Below are positions 51,521-60,561 of a stretch of DNA of 64,000 bases, in pieces. Source of the stretch: Capnocytophaga periodontitidis (GTDB taxonomy: Bacteria; Bacteroidota; Bacteroidia; Flavobacteriales; Flavobacteriaceae); assembly GCF_016126015.1 (NCBI RefSeq), contig NZ_JAEFDB010000006.1, positions 106,181 through 170,180 of the forward strand, given 5' to 3'. Position 1 is the stretch's first letter. Each line of letters opens with the position of its first letter. The notes under the pieces were generated by a model that worked only from the letters and a program-made list of their open reading frames with translations, made no database searches and had not been told where the DNA came from. The position numbers and the translations under genes were made by a program.

Positions 51521-52579
51521 ATGAGTAAATTCGTACCCGAATTAGAACAATGGGCAGCTGAAGTGATAGAAAAAATCACCCCCATTGCCGAACAAATTGA
51601 TTTAGCTTACTACCCTCTACAAACAGAAGCTAAAATGAACCCCGAACTCTTGATTATTGGGTTAAACCCAAGAGCAGTAGATGAAAAAGAAGCTCGTCTT
51701 GACAGTCAAAAAAACAATTCTATATGGGAGTTCAAAGACGGTAAGATGAGCACAGAACGCTTGTTAAAAGGCAATCCTTGCTATTCTGAAAAAGATACCT
51801 GGACTGTTATCAAAGGAATAGAAAATATCAACTTTGTTAAAAGGTCAATAGAAAGTGGCAATTATTGCTTTATGAACTATATTTTCTTCTCCACAAAGGA
51901 TGAAAATACATTAAAAGGTTTAAAAAACTTTAAACTAATTGAAGATACTTGTGTAGATTTTACTAAAAAAATTGTAGATATCATCAATCCTAAGCAAATT
52001 ATTGTGTTAGGTGTAACCGCAAGTGATAAGTTAGTTACCAATAAGAAGACTATCTTGCAAAGTAACAATGCTAGATTAGTGGTTGAAGGAAACATTTCAG
52101 GAAGAAAGGTCTTTGCTATATACCACCCTTCGAGACTAAAGAGCTATTTGGATAAAAATATCATCAATAAGTATTTAAGTGAACTTTTAGAAGGAAAGAA
52201 AGTTACTCCTATCAACCTTAACAATAAGATAAACATTCAAAATGTTTTATCTGTACTCAAGGAAAAAGGCTTTGAGTTTACCAAACTACCAAAGGGCGAA
52301 TATTACAAATTTATAACAAAAGGACTTAATGACGATGAGTTGGATTTTCGTATTGACTTACAAGACAAAATCCCTTATATTGCTTTCCGTTCTTCAAACC
52401 AAAAAGATTTTTTAAACCTAAATGCTACAGATTTCTATTTAGAACATTTCCCTAAGGCAGAGACTACACCACATTGGATAGGGCGAAAGAATCTTTATGT
52501 TTATTCAGAGAATAATGTAGATCAAGAAGTGATTTCTGACCTCCTCTCTCTTCTAAACGCTATCAAAGCACAGCAATAG
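51521..52579 (+). CDS. Uracil-DNA-glycosylase-fold-like protein with C-terminal extension
   Basis: 352 residues. The N-terminal about 230 residues show a UDG-superfamily pattern: a hydrophobic strand ending in GLNP (47-50; like the first UDG motif GxxP), CFMNY (116-120), a PKQIIVLG strand (158-164) and FAIYHPSR (198-205; like the last motif HPS). The canonical catalytic residues are not assignable with confidence, so activity on uracil is not claimed. Residues about 240-352 form a separate alpha/beta region of unknown family (FTKLPKGEYYKFITKG, ATDFYLEHFPKAETTPHWIGR). It begins the accessory cluster and lies 6 nt upstream of the metallophosphoesterase gene, so they are co-transcribed. Confidence 0.6.
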   Translation: MSKFVPELEQWAAEVIEKITPIAEQIDLAYYPLQTEAKMNPELLIIGLNPRAVDEKEARLDSQKNNSIWEFKDGKMSTERLLKGNPCYSEKDTWTVIKGIENINFVKRSIESGNYCFMNYIFFSTKDENTLKGLKNFKLIEDTCVDFTKKIVDIINPKQIIVLGVTASDKLVTNKKTILQSNNARLVVEGNISGRKVFAIYHPSRLKSYLDKNIINKYLSELLEGKKVTPINLNNKINIQNVLSVLKEKGFEFTKLPKGEYYKFITKGLNDDELDFRIDLQDKIPYIAFRSSNQKDFLNLNATDFYLEHFPKAETTPHWIGRKNLYVYSENNVDQEVISDLLSLLNAIKAQQ

Positions 52580-52585
52580 CAACCT

Positions 52586-53398
52586 ATGAAAATACAATAC
52601 TGTTCGGACTTACACCTCGAATTTGAAGATAACCTAAACTTTTTAGACAACTACCCTATAAAACGAGTGGGTGATATTCTTATTATTGCGGGCGACCTTG
52701 TACCTTTTGTAAATCTCTCTAAAACTCTCTATAAGAGTGAGATTGCCGACCTTTGTAAGGGTTTTGAGAAAGTATTTTGGTTACCCGGTAACCACGAGTA
52801 TTACCTCTATACGCACCACTATGCTAGCAGTCGCTATGAGCAGCCCCTGAAAGAAGTGCCTAATCTCTACTTGGTAGACAACTACAGTGAGCATATAGGT
52901 AACACCCAGCTGATATTCAGCACTATGTGGAGTCACATCAGCAAAAAGAACGAGAAAGCTATAAAGTACGGAATGAATGATTTTCGGTATATCACAGTGC
53001 TAAATCCTGCTAAAGGAGGTGAGATAGATTCTTTAGAAATAGCTGATTTCAATCATTTCAATAAAGTAGCTGTAAACTTTCTCAAAAAAGAGGTTAAAAA
53101 AGCTACTCAAGCCAAAGAAGCAGGTAAAATAGACCATATTATTGTCGCCACCCACTACGTACCTACCAAAGCACATTACCCAAAAATATATACAAGTAGC
53201 CCGCTAAATGATGCCTTTGTGCAAGACTTGACCGATTTTATCGTCTCAAACCCTATAGATTATTGGATTTATGGGCATCACCATTTTAACCAGCCCAACT
53301 TTAAGGTAGGTAACACCCAGCTACTCACCAACCAATTAGGCTACGTAATGCGAGATGAACACGAAGGATTTGATTGGGAACGATGGGTGGAGGTGTAA
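52586..53398 (+). CDS. Calcineurin-like metallophosphoesterase
   Basis: 270 residues with the full metallophosphoesterase set in order: SDLHLEF, GDLVPF, GNHEYY, a THYVPT motif and YGHHHFN, which together bind two metals and hydrolyse phosphomono- or diesters. Substrate unknown; the family includes nucleases and cyclic-nucleotide phosphodiesterases. No signal peptide, so cytoplasmic. 6 nt downstream of the UDG-like gene. The short family size (no extra domains) is typical of the YfcE/icc-type group but no closer match can be claimed. Confidence 0.85.
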   Translation: MKIQYCSDLHLEFEDNLNFLDNYPIKRVGDILIIAGDLVPFVNLSKTLYKSEIADLCKGFEKVFWLPGNHEYYLYTHHYASSRYEQPLKEVPNLYLVDNYSEHIGNTQLIFSTMWSHISKKNEKAIKYGMNDFRYITVLNPAKGGEIDSLEIADFNHFNKVAVNFLKKEVKKATQAKEAGKIDHIIVATHYVPTKAHYPKIYTSSPLNDAFVQDLTDFIVSNPIDYWIYGHHHFNQPNFKVGNTQLLTNQLGYVMRDEHEGFDWERWVEV

Positions 53399-53426
53399 AA
53401 AAGTTAATGTTGTATAAAAAAAAATG

Positions 53427-53434
53427 TATATTTG
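53427..53434 (+). promoter_or_regulatory. -7 box upstream of PD-(D/E)XK gene
   Basis: TATATTTG, 31 nt before the ATG at 53466. A TTG lies only 14 nt upstream, short of the usual spacing. Confidence 0.35.
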
Positions 53435-53465
53435 CAGTGTTAATATAACCATATAAAGTATTCTT

Positions 53466-54482
53466 ATGAAACCAAATATTTTTGACATTGCCACTAAAGA
53501 ACTTAGTCAGGATGCTTTTATCACTTGGCTATTGGCTTTTGCTGATGATGACAATCAGCAATATGACAAGGAATTAAACCTATGTGCAAAAGAATTTGTT
53601 TCTATGCTCATAAAAAAACAAATTCCAAATTTTAATGAGCCCATACTTACAGTTGAAGCAGGGCGTCAGTGGGAAAACATTGATGTATGGGCGGAAGTAA
53701 ATAGTAAATATCTTATTATAATAGAAGATAAAACCATTGGTTCAGAACATTCTAATCAATTAGAACGTTATAAGGAAATAGCAGAAAAATGGTGTTCAGA
53801 AAACAAATATGAAACACCTATTTGTATTTATCTTAAAACAGGTAACGAAAGTTTGAACATTTTTAATGCAATAAAAGAAAAAGGGTTTGCCATCTTTGAT
53901 AGAACAGACTTCATAACTTTACTTAACAACCATAAAGAGATTAAAAACAATATTTTTATTGATTTTTATGAACGTATGATGAACTTAGAAAAGTTAAGTA
54001 CTGACTTTGAAAACAAGCCTTTAGATGAATGGAATGGCAATGATTGGCAAGGTTTTTTCAAGCTTATTGAAACTAAAATCAATATACTAAAATGGCATTA
54101 TGTAAACAATCCAAATGGAGGTTTTTGGAATGCTATTCTTAATTGGGAGTATTGGGGTGATTATCCTGTATATATACAACTTGAAGAAGGAAAATTGTGT
54201 TTTAAATTATCTACAGATCCTGACGACATTGATTTGCCTGATAATTTTGACAGAGCAAACACTCGTAATGAGCTTTACAATTTAATTATTGAAAAAGCAA
54301 GCATTTCAGGATTAGACGAAATTAGAAAACCTGATAGATTTGGTAATGGCAAATATATGACGGTTGCTGTTGTTGATAAAGAAAACTGGTTAGCCAATGA
54401 AAAAGGTTTTGTAAATGCTCAAAAAGTAGTTGAAAATCTAACTAAATATCTAAAATTCTTACGAGAAAAAATTCTAAAATAA
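53466..54482 (+). CDS. PD-(D/E)XK nuclease-superfamily protein (PDDEXK_4-like)
   Basis: 338 residues. N-terminal nuclease-like core: SQDAFITWLLAFAD (14-27), ENIDVWAEV with the Asp at 73, and LIIIEDKTIG with E87-x-K89, followed by QLERYKEIAEKW; these are the acidic-x-K and Q-x-x-x-Y features of the PDDEXK_4 family. The C-terminal about 170 residues are beta-rich (GGFWNAILNWEYWGDYPVYIQLEEG). No signal peptide. DNA or RNA cleavage is inferred. PDDEXK_4 proteins are common in accessory and defence islands, but also occur alone. It is followed by a terminator (54503-54537) and then the cREC gene with its own promoter. Confidence 0.75.
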   Translation: MKPNIFDIATKELSQDAFITWLLAFADDDNQQYDKELNLCAKEFVSMLIKKQIPNFNEPILTVEAGRQWENIDVWAEVNSKYLIIIEDKTIGSEHSNQLERYKEIAEKWCSENKYETPICIYLKTGNESLNIFNAIKEKGFAIFDRTDFITLLNNHKEIKNNIFIDFYERMMNLEKLSTDFENKPLDEWNGNDWQGFFKLIETKINILKWHYVNNPNGGFWNAILNWEYWGDYPVYIQLEEGKLCFKLSTDPDDIDLPDNFDRANTRNELYNLIIEKASISGLDEIRKPDRFGNGKYMTVAVVDKENWLANEKGFVNAQKVVENLTKYLKFLREKILK

Positions 54483-54502
54483 CAATAGTTATAAAACTCC
54501 CC

Positions 54503-54537
54503 TCCCCACTCGTAAAAAAGTGGGGATATTTTTTTTC
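54503..54537 (+). terminator. Rho-independent terminator after PD-(D/E)XK gene
   Basis: TCCCCACT (54503-54510) pairs with AGTGGGGA (54519-54526), followed by TATTTTTTTTT. Confidence 0.85.
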
Positions 54538-54579
54538 AAAAAACGCCATCATCGGTCATAGTTTGTCCATTTAATATTG

Positions 54580-54587
54580 TATCTTTG
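54580..54587 (+). promoter_or_regulatory. -7 box of cREC gene
   Basis: TATCTTTG, 24 nt before the ATG at 54612. TTTG occurs 14 nt upstream. Confidence 0.4.
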
Positions 54588-54611
54588 CAGTGTAATTTTT
54601 AAAGTAATACA

Positions 54612-54917
54612 ATGAATCTTTACTTAGACGACCTCCGCCCTACTCCTGAAGGCTTTGAGCGCGTGTATAGCTATGAGGATTTTGTAGCTTATCTTCAGCG
54701 TTATAGTTTGCCTGATTTTATCTCGTTTGACCACGATTTAGGGGAAGAGTTTTCGGGTTATGACTGTGCTAAATATTTGGTGGATTATTGTTTAGACCGT
54801 CAGTTGCCTTTGCCTGATTTTGCAGTGCATAGCCAAAACCCTGTGGGCAAAGAAAATATTGAGCGGTTGCTAAATAATTTCAAAGAACAACAAAAAACAA
54901 TTTTAAAGGCAATTTAA
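54612..54917 (+). CDS. Small cyclic-phosphate-processing receiver-like (cREC) protein
   Basis: 101 residues. LDDLRP (5-10), ISFDHDLGEEFSGYDCA (37-53) and FAVHSQNPVGKENI (70-83) match the small cREC-type receiver family, which is related to response-regulator receivers but has HD/HSQN-type conserved residues and is predicted to process cyclic phosphates or nucleotides. It lacks the response-regulator Lys and partner kinase. 23 nt upstream of the WYL regulator, suggesting co-transcription. Function is predicted only from family papers and not measured. Confidence 0.72.
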   Translation: MNLYLDDLRPTPEGFERVYSYEDFVAYLQRYSLPDFISFDHDLGEEFSGYDCAKYLVDYCLDRQLPLPDFAVHSQNPVGKENIERLLNNFKEQQKTILKAI

Positions 54918-54940
54918 CTACTTAACACTTTTCACTTATT

Positions 54941-55849
54941 ATGGCAAAACCTATCCAAATAGCACGTTTGGTGCATATCATTAGATTGCTTACTACTCAT
55001 AAAAATGGACTATCAGCTCAGAGTATTGCTGATTATTTGGCTGATGAAGGCGATGAATATGCTTTCAGTAACCGCACTATTCGCAGGGATTTCGACGATA
55101 TATACATCGCTTTTGGTATTGACATCACCCTTAATGCAAAGGAAAAAGTATGGGCTATCAACCCCGATAGCATTGCCAATAAACAAAGCATATTAGACCA
55201 TCTGTTGTTAGTTGATGCGCACCGCAAGGCAAAAAATACGGGTACCCTTCTCTTAGAAGTACAACCTGAAAAGGGCTTGGAAATGCTCGACCCTATCCTT
55301 ACAGCTATTTCTCAAAATGTATTGATTACCTTTACTCATACTTCCTTTGGTTGGGAAACTACTAAAGCATATCAGGTACTGCCTTATGCTGTGAAAGAAT
55401 ATCAAGGTCGTTGGTATCTCATTGCGACTGATAACAAACAGCCTATCAAACTCAAAGCTTTTGCTCTCGACCGTATCAGCAATTTAGAGGTAACCGACAT
55501 CCAAGTGAAACGCAAAAAAATAGATATGGAGTCGTTTTTTGATCATTTCTATGGGGTTGCCATTGCTGAAGGCGATCCCTTGCAAAAAGTAATACTTTCC
55601 TTTGATTATGAACAAGGTAAGTATATCAAATCACTAAAACTACACCCTTCCCAAGTAACTCTAATAGATAATGAGGAAGAACTACGAGTGCAACTCACTC
55701 TTGCTTTTCCTAATGGTAAAGCTCCCTACGATTTGGTGATGAAACTCTGTTCGTTTAGCTGTTCAGTAAAGGTTATAGCACCTCAATCTTTAGCTGATGA
55801 GGTTGCTAACTACCACAAAGCCGCTTACGAACAGTATCAGTCCTCGTAA
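54941..55849 (+). CDS. WYL-domain transcriptional regulator
   Basis: 302 residues. N-terminal DeoR-like winged helix-turn-helix (about 8-72, LVHIIRLLTTHKNGLSAQSIADYL, NRTIRRDFDDI), then a WYL sensor domain with PYAVKEYQGRWYLIATD (148-164) and a C-terminal WCX-like part (about 205-300). WYL proteins bind nucleic acid or nucleotide ligands and often control phage-defence or DNA-damage genes, although many have unrelated roles. It follows the cREC gene with a 23-nt gap. It may regulate this cluster, including itself (inference). aroB follows after a separate promoter. Confidence 0.85.
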   Translation: MAKPIQIARLVHIIRLLTTHKNGLSAQSIADYLADEGDEYAFSNRTIRRDFDDIYIAFGIDITLNAKEKVWAINPDSIANKQSILDHLLLVDAHRKAKNTGTLLLEVQPEKGLEMLDPILTAISQNVLITFTHTSFGWETTKAYQVLPYAVKEYQGRWYLIATDNKQPIKLKAFALDRISNLEVTDIQVKRKKIDMESFFDHFYGVAIAEGDPLQKVILSFDYEQGKYIKSLKLHPSQVTLIDNEEELRVQLTLAFPNGKAPYDLVMKLCSFSCSVKVIAPQSLADEVANYHKAAYEQYQSS

Positions 55850-55889
55850 AAAAATAGCCTTTCGTAACTCGTTATTCGTAATTATTTTT

Positions 55890-55897
55890 TACCTTTG
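55890..55897 (+). promoter_or_regulatory. -7 box of aroB
   Basis: TACCTTTG, predicting transcription from about 55903. It excludes the in-frame start at 55895 and supports 55919. Confidence 0.5.
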
Positions 55898-55918
55898 CCC
55901 ATTAGAAATAAAAAACTT

Positions 55919-56998
55919 ATGGTAACCACTACAATTGAAGCACAGAACTACTGCATATACTTCAACGAAGAAGGAACGCGTTTTATCAATGATTTGATAG
56001 CTGAACGCCGTCCCTCTAAGCTCTTCCTTTTAGTAGATAGCCATACTAACGAACACTGTTTGCCGGTATTCCTCCCCGATTTGGCTACCGATATTCCCTT
56101 AGAAATTATAGAAATAGAAGCGGGTGAACCTAATAAAAACATCGATACTTGTACCCAAGTGTGGTATGCCCTTTCTGAATTGGGGGCTGACCGCAAATCA
56201 TTGCTCATTAATATAGGTGGGGGCGTTGTTACCGATTTGGGGGGCTTTGTCGCCTCTACTTTTATGCGCGGTATCGATTTTATCAATGTACCTACGAGCT
56301 TGTTGGCAATGGTCGATGCCTCGGTAGGTGGTAAAACGGGAGTAGATTTAGGTGCTTTAAAAAACCTTATAGGAGTGATCAACAATCCGTTAGGGGTAGT
56401 GGTCGATACTCGCTTTTTAGCAACTCTACCTGCTGAAGAACTCCGCAGCGGAATGGCTGAAATGTTCAAACACGGTCTCATCAGTTCACCTGAATATTGG
56501 CAACAAATGTGTCATCTAAATGAACTTCCTGCAGAATATTTAGGAGTGCTCATTCGTGAATCGGTAGTGATAAAAAATGAGGTTGTACGCCAAGACCCTA
56601 CCGAAAAAGGATTGCGCAAAACGCTGAACTATGGTCATACACTGGGGCACGCGATAGAATCGTATTGTTTGCAAAACCCTGAAAGAGAACGCTTGTTGCA
56701 CGGTGAAGCTGTTGCTATTGGGATGGTACTTGCTACTTATCTTTCGGTAAAAGAATTGGGCTTCCCACAAGCTGAATGCGATCATATCAAAGCTGTTTTA
56801 GCTGAATACTTCCCCAAACAATCTTTTTCTAACGAAGAAATTACCGATATTTGTCAGCTGATGCGTTTTGATAAGAAAAACGTGGGCGGCAATGTTTATT
56901 TTGTGCTTTTAGAAGCCATTGGCAAACCAAAAATCGACTGTATTGTTCCTTTTGAAGAGATTTATAAGGCTTTTGAGTATTATTTAACTAATAACTAA
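55919..56998 (+). CDS. aroB: 3-Dehydroquinate synthase
   Basis: 359 residues from ATG 55919. Second step of the shikimate pathway: DAHP to 3-dehydroquinate with NAD and zinc. Glycine-rich IGGGVVTDLGGFVASTFMRG (in part) and NAD/zinc motif FINVPTSLLAMVDASVGGKTGVD (in part), MAEMFKHGLI, TLNYGHTLGHAIES and HGEAVAIGM with metal-binding His and Glu. The extra eight residues of the longer open frame precede the predicted transcript start. The gap to the next gene is only 7 nt, so the secreted protease may share its transcript. Confidence 0.96.
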   Translation: MVTTTIEAQNYCIYFNEEGTRFINDLIAERRPSKLFLLVDSHTNEHCLPVFLPDLATDIPLEIIEIEAGEPNKNIDTCTQVWYALSELGADRKSLLINIGGGVVTDLGGFVASTFMRGIDFINVPTSLLAMVDASVGGKTGVDLGALKNLIGVINNPLGVVVDTRFLATLPAEELRSGMAEMFKHGLISSPEYWQQMCHLNELPAEYLGVLIRESVVIKNEVVRQDPTEKGLRKTLNYGHTLGHAIESYCLQNPERERLLHGEAVAIGMVLATYLSVKELGFPQAECDHIKAVLAEYFPKQSFSNEEITDICQLMRFDKKNVGGNVYFVLLEAIGKPKIDCIVPFEEIYKAFEYYLTNN

Positions 56999-57005
56999 TA
57001 ACAAG

Positions 57006-59597
57006 ATGAGAAAATTTTTAATCCTTTTTTTATTTTGCTTCCTATGGGTAGGGCAAGCTAAAGCACAGAGTTATTGGCGCAAAACCAATTTCACTACCCA
57101 GCGTGGCACTCATTCCACCGACCCTTCTTTTCAGTATTTCACCTTGGATAAAGCAGCCTTTGCCCGTGTACTACAAGCAAGTGAAACGAGTCGAAGTACT
57201 GTTATCGTGACTATTCCTAATGCTGAAGGGAAGCTCATCAACTATTACATTACTCCCACACAAGTGCTCTCGGAAGCGGTAGCTCGCAAATTTCCTTCTA
57301 TTAAAACCTTTGTGGGCAAGGGGGTAGACGATGCTACTGAGCACATCCGCTTTACGTGGAGTGATTACGGATTGGATGCTATTATGCAAAAGAATCTGCA
57401 TTATAGTTTTGTAGAAGCTGAAGATCAAGAAGGAGTTCATTACAGAGTTTATAAACACGAAGATACCGAAAGACCTTTGGTAGACTGCAAAACTTTGGAT
57501 GTACCAGCACTTGTAGCAGAAAGTCAAGCATTACAACGCGCTACTTTTTCAAGCGCTAATGTGCATCGCACTTTTAGAATTGCCATTGCTTGTACCTATT
57601 CATTCACCACATATTTCAATGGAAAAGCAGCCGCTTTTGCACAGATTGTCAATATCTTAAACAAAGTGAATGAAGTGTATGGACAACAGCTTTCCATAGC
57701 CTTTCAGTTGGTTTCAGACGATAGCATCGTTTTTGATAATAAAAATACAGACCCTTTTAAGGATATTGAATACAAATATTGGGAATATAGATCTGATGTA
57801 TTACAACAAGTACTTGATGATAAAATAGGTAGTGCTAGCTATGATATAGGGCACTTATTCCACAATGGTAATGATGGTGGCAATGCAGGTTGCATAGGTT
57901 GTGTGTGTGAAAGTGGTGAAAAAGGACAAGCTTTTTCCTCTTATCCATTTGGAAGAAGAGGAATCCTTAACAGTGCTTTTGCCATAGATGTAGTCGCTCA
58001 CGAAATAGGACATCAAATGGGAGCACGACATACTTTTTCATACCGCAGAGAGTTAGGCTCTGGCTCACAAATGGAACCAGGAAGCGGCACTACCATAATG
58101 AGTTATGCAGGTGTTAGCCGCGATTACGACGTGCAACAACACGCCGACCCTTATTTACACCACCGCACTGTGTACGATATTACAAATAACCTGCAAAGGA
58201 AATCTTGTGCTACTGAAAATTCTACAGGTAACACACCTCCTGAAATCCCTAATCTAAAAAGTTATACCATTCCGTATAGCACTGCCTATTTATTAGAAGG
58301 CACTGCTACCGATGCCGATGGCGATGCGCTATTGTATACGTGGGAAGAAAGTGATAATTACACTGAATCTGGCAACTATTATTTTTCACCTACGATGCGT
58401 TCGGGAGCTACAGCCCGCTCTATGAAACCCTCTGCACAATCGTATCGTTATATACCTCGCTTAGAGCGCATTGTAGCAGGTACACTCACCCAGCAAAACC
58501 CCAGAAAAGGAGATGCTTGGGAAACAGTTCTCAACATTGGGCGTACCCTTCATTGGACGTTTATGGTAATCGACCGTCCTTTGGCAAGTAATCAAACGGG
58601 AAATACTGTTTATAAAACCATTGAGGTTGTAGTAAGTGCCGATGCAGGCCCTTTTAAAGTAACTTCTCACAACCAAAATAGCACTTGGATTGTAGGACAG
58701 AAAGTAAAGATTGAATGGGATGTTGCCAATACCGATAAAGCCCCCGTATCGGTAAACAAAGTGAAAATACTCTTTTCTACTGATAACGGAGCTACTTTCT
58801 CACATACTTTGGCTACTGGCTTACCTAATAATGGCAAAGCTGAAGTAACTATACCTGCAAATATAAAAACTACTCAGGGGCGTTTTATGATCAAAGCTGA
58901 AGAGAACATCTTTTTAGCAGTAAATGCGGGAACTATTACTATAAAAGAAGATGAAGATACCGATGGTGATGGTATAATGTCCAGCGTCGATAACTGTCCG
59001 TTTGTAGCGAATCCCGACCAAAAAGATAGCGATGGCGACGGCATAGGTGATGCTTGTGACGATGATATAGATGGTGATGGCATTCTCAACGCATTCGATA
59101 ATTGCCCTACCGTGTCTAACACTACCCAACAAGACCTCGACAACGATGGTATAGGTGATGCTTGTGATAACGATATCGATGGTGATGGCATTCCTAACGC
59201 TCAAGACAACTGTCCGCTGATTTACAACCCCGATCAAGCCGACCTCGACAGTGATGGTATAGGCGATGCTTGTGATGATGATATTGATGGGGATGGTATC
59301 CCCAATAAAGAAGACCCTCAGGTAGATTACGTACTCATTTCCAACGCCTTTACTCCTAACGGTGATGGCATCAACGATACTTATACGATTGCTCACGCCG
59401 AAAAATATCCTAACAACACTCTTTATGTATATAATAATTTAGGTCAGTTAGTATATGAAGCGAGAGGCTATAAAAACCAATGGGACGGCAAAATGTCTAA
59501 CGGAACATTGGTAGCGCGAGGGTCGTATATAGCGATATTTAGCATCGATGGCTCTGACGAAAAACAAACTAAATACTGGATTTACATCAATTATTAG
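57006..59597 (+). CDS. T9SS-secreted metzincin protease with TSP3 repeats and type B sorting domain
   Basis: 863 residues. Signal peptide (1-22), a propeptide-like region, reprolysin-type metalloprotease domain with zinc motif HEIGHQMGARH (332-342) and Met-turn-like MSYAGV, a beta-rich Ig/Fn-like region (about 410-645), thrombospondin type 3 calcium repeats (about 652-770, DxDGDGI-type units with repeated DNCP), and a C-terminal CHU_C/type B T9SS sorting domain (about 776-863, NAFTPNGDGINDTY). It should be secreted through the type IX system to the cell surface or medium and cleave proteins. The downstream PorP/SprF gene (13 nt) is the expected type B partner. A virulence or nutrient role is possible but unshown. 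Confidence 0.9.
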   Translation: MRKFLILFLFCFLWVGQAKAQSYWRKTNFTTQRGTHSTDPSFQYFTLDKAAFARVLQASETSRSTVIVTIPNAEGKLINYYITPTQVLSEAVARKFPSIKTFVGKGVDDATEHIRFTWSDYGLDAIMQKNLHYSFVEAEDQEGVHYRVYKHEDTERPLVDCKTLDVPALVAESQALQRATFSSANVHRTFRIAIACTYSFTTYFNGKAAAFAQIVNILNKVNEVYGQQLSIAFQLVSDDSIVFDNKNTDPFKDIEYKYWEYRSDVLQQVLDDKIGSASYDIGHLFHNGNDGGNAGCIGCVCESGEKGQAFSSYPFGRRGILNSAFAIDVVAHEIGHQMGARHTFSYRRELGSGSQMEPGSGTTIMSYAGVSRDYDVQQHADPYLHHRTVYDITNNLQRKSCATENSTGNTPPEIPNLKSYTIPYSTAYLLEGTATDADGDALLYTWEESDNYTESGNYYFSPTMRSGATARSMKPSAQSYRYIPRLERIVAGTLTQQNPRKGDAWETVLNIGRTLHWTFMVIDRPLASNQTGNTVYKTIEVVVSADAGPFKVTSHNQNSTWIVGQKVKIEWDVANTDKAPVSVNKVKILFSTDNGATFSHTLATGLPNNGKAEVTIPANIKTTQGRFMIKAEENIFLAVNAGTITIKEDEDTDGDGIMSSVDNCPFVANPDQKDSDGDGIGDACDDDIDGDGILNAFDNCPTVSNTTQQDLDNDGIGDACDNDIDGDGIPNAQDNCPLIYNPDQADLDSDGIGDACDDDIDGDGIPNKEDPQVDYVLISNAFTPNGDGINDTYTIAHAEKYPNNTLYVYNNLGQLVYEARGYKNQWDGKMSNGTLVARGSYIAIFSIDGSDEKQTKYWIYINY

Positions 59598-59610
59598 CAA
59601 AAGATAAACT

Positions 59611-60543
59611 ATGAAAAAGATATTTTTAAGTGCTGCTTTATTGCTCGCTGGGGTAGCTCAAGCACAAACTATAGATCCCTCTTATATATTCTATTATCAG
59701 CACCAAAACTTGGTAAACCCAGCAGCTGTAGGGTTAGAGAGAGGTCACACCATTTCGGTGGATATACGCAACCAATGGCGCGGAATGACTGAAGCGCCTC
59801 AAACGCAAACTTTCTTCACCACTCACCGCCTTTCCGATCGCGTAGGGGTAGGACTTTCGCTTGCTAATAACAAAGTTTTTATACAGAAACAAGCCGGTAT
59901 CTACGCCGATTTTTCCTACTCAATTCCTATTACTTACAACTCTAATTTAATAGGAGGTATAAAATTTGGGGGAGATTTTTTCAATGTAGATGGCAGTGAT
60001 TTGCGCACCTACAATAATTTGTATAATATGTATTACCCTAATGGGAATCGTAAGCACCCCACTTACTACAACGACCCTTATTTGCAAAGTATTTCAGGGA
60101 AGTTTCAAACCAACTTTGGTGCAGGACTCTACTACGACCACCCTGATTTCTATATAGGTATGGCAATTCCTAATATGTTGGCTTCTGATAAAGTGCGTAT
60201 GGATAATGAAGTAATGACTTCTATTGCCGATAATATGTTCTTCTATTCTATGGTGGGCTACTATTGGCGTGTAGCTACCGATTTCACTATAAAACCACGT
60301 TTCCAAACGCGATTTGGCAAAGGTGAAAAACCTTCTATCGACCTTACTATAGCAGGCAATTTTGCTAATCGCGCCGAATTAGGAGTCACTTATCGCACTG
60401 ATAAAGCGGTAAATGCTTATGTATTCTTTGAAATTCCTGATTACTATGTAGCAATAGGTTATGGGTTTGAAAGTTACTTCCAAACCCATCTCAACTTGCA
60501 ATCGCGTAACTCTCACGAGTTCTTAGTACAATTCAAATGGTAG
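59611..60543 (+). CDS. PorP/SprF family type IX secretion outer-membrane protein
   Basis: 310 residues. Signal peptide to about 18 (QAQ), then NPAAVGLERGHTISVDIRNQWRGM, the beginning seen in PorP/SprF proteins, followed by a beta-barrel with alternating strands ending in HEFLVQFKW, whose final aromatic residue fits outer-membrane insertion. In F. johnsoniae SprF is needed to secrete the type B cargo SprB, and such genes generally sit next to their cargo. Here the cargo is the protease at 57006, 13 nt upstream, so the pair is an operon. Specificity between the two is inferred from adjacency. Confidence 0.88.
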   Translation: MKKIFLSAALLLAGVAQAQTIDPSYIFYYQHQNLVNPAAVGLERGHTISVDIRNQWRGMTEAPQTQTFFTTHRLSDRVGVGLSLANNKVFIQKQAGIYADFSYSIPITYNSNLIGGIKFGGDFFNVDGSDLRTYNNLYNMYYPNGNRKHPTYYNDPYLQSISGKFQTNFGAGLYYDHPDFYIGMAIPNMLASDKVRMDNEVMTSIADNMFFYSMVGYYWRVATDFTIKPRFQTRFGKGEKPSIDLTIAGNFANRAELGVTYRTDKAVNAYVFFEIPDYYVAIGYGFESYFQTHLNLQSRNSHEFLVQFKW

Positions 60544-60561
60544 TGTGAGCCACACGGGCGA

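Noticed and set aside
51521..52579. Functional uracil-DNA glycosylase
   Set aside because: Only two short motifs match the fold; the catalytic residues could not be assigned.
55948..56481. Minus-strand gene opposite aroB
   Set aside because: It is an antisense shadow of a well supported gene with biased codon content.
58914..59396. Minus-strand gene opposite the TSP3 repeats
   Set aside because: The Ile/Thr/Val-rich translation is produced by the GAT-rich repeat DNA on the other strand.
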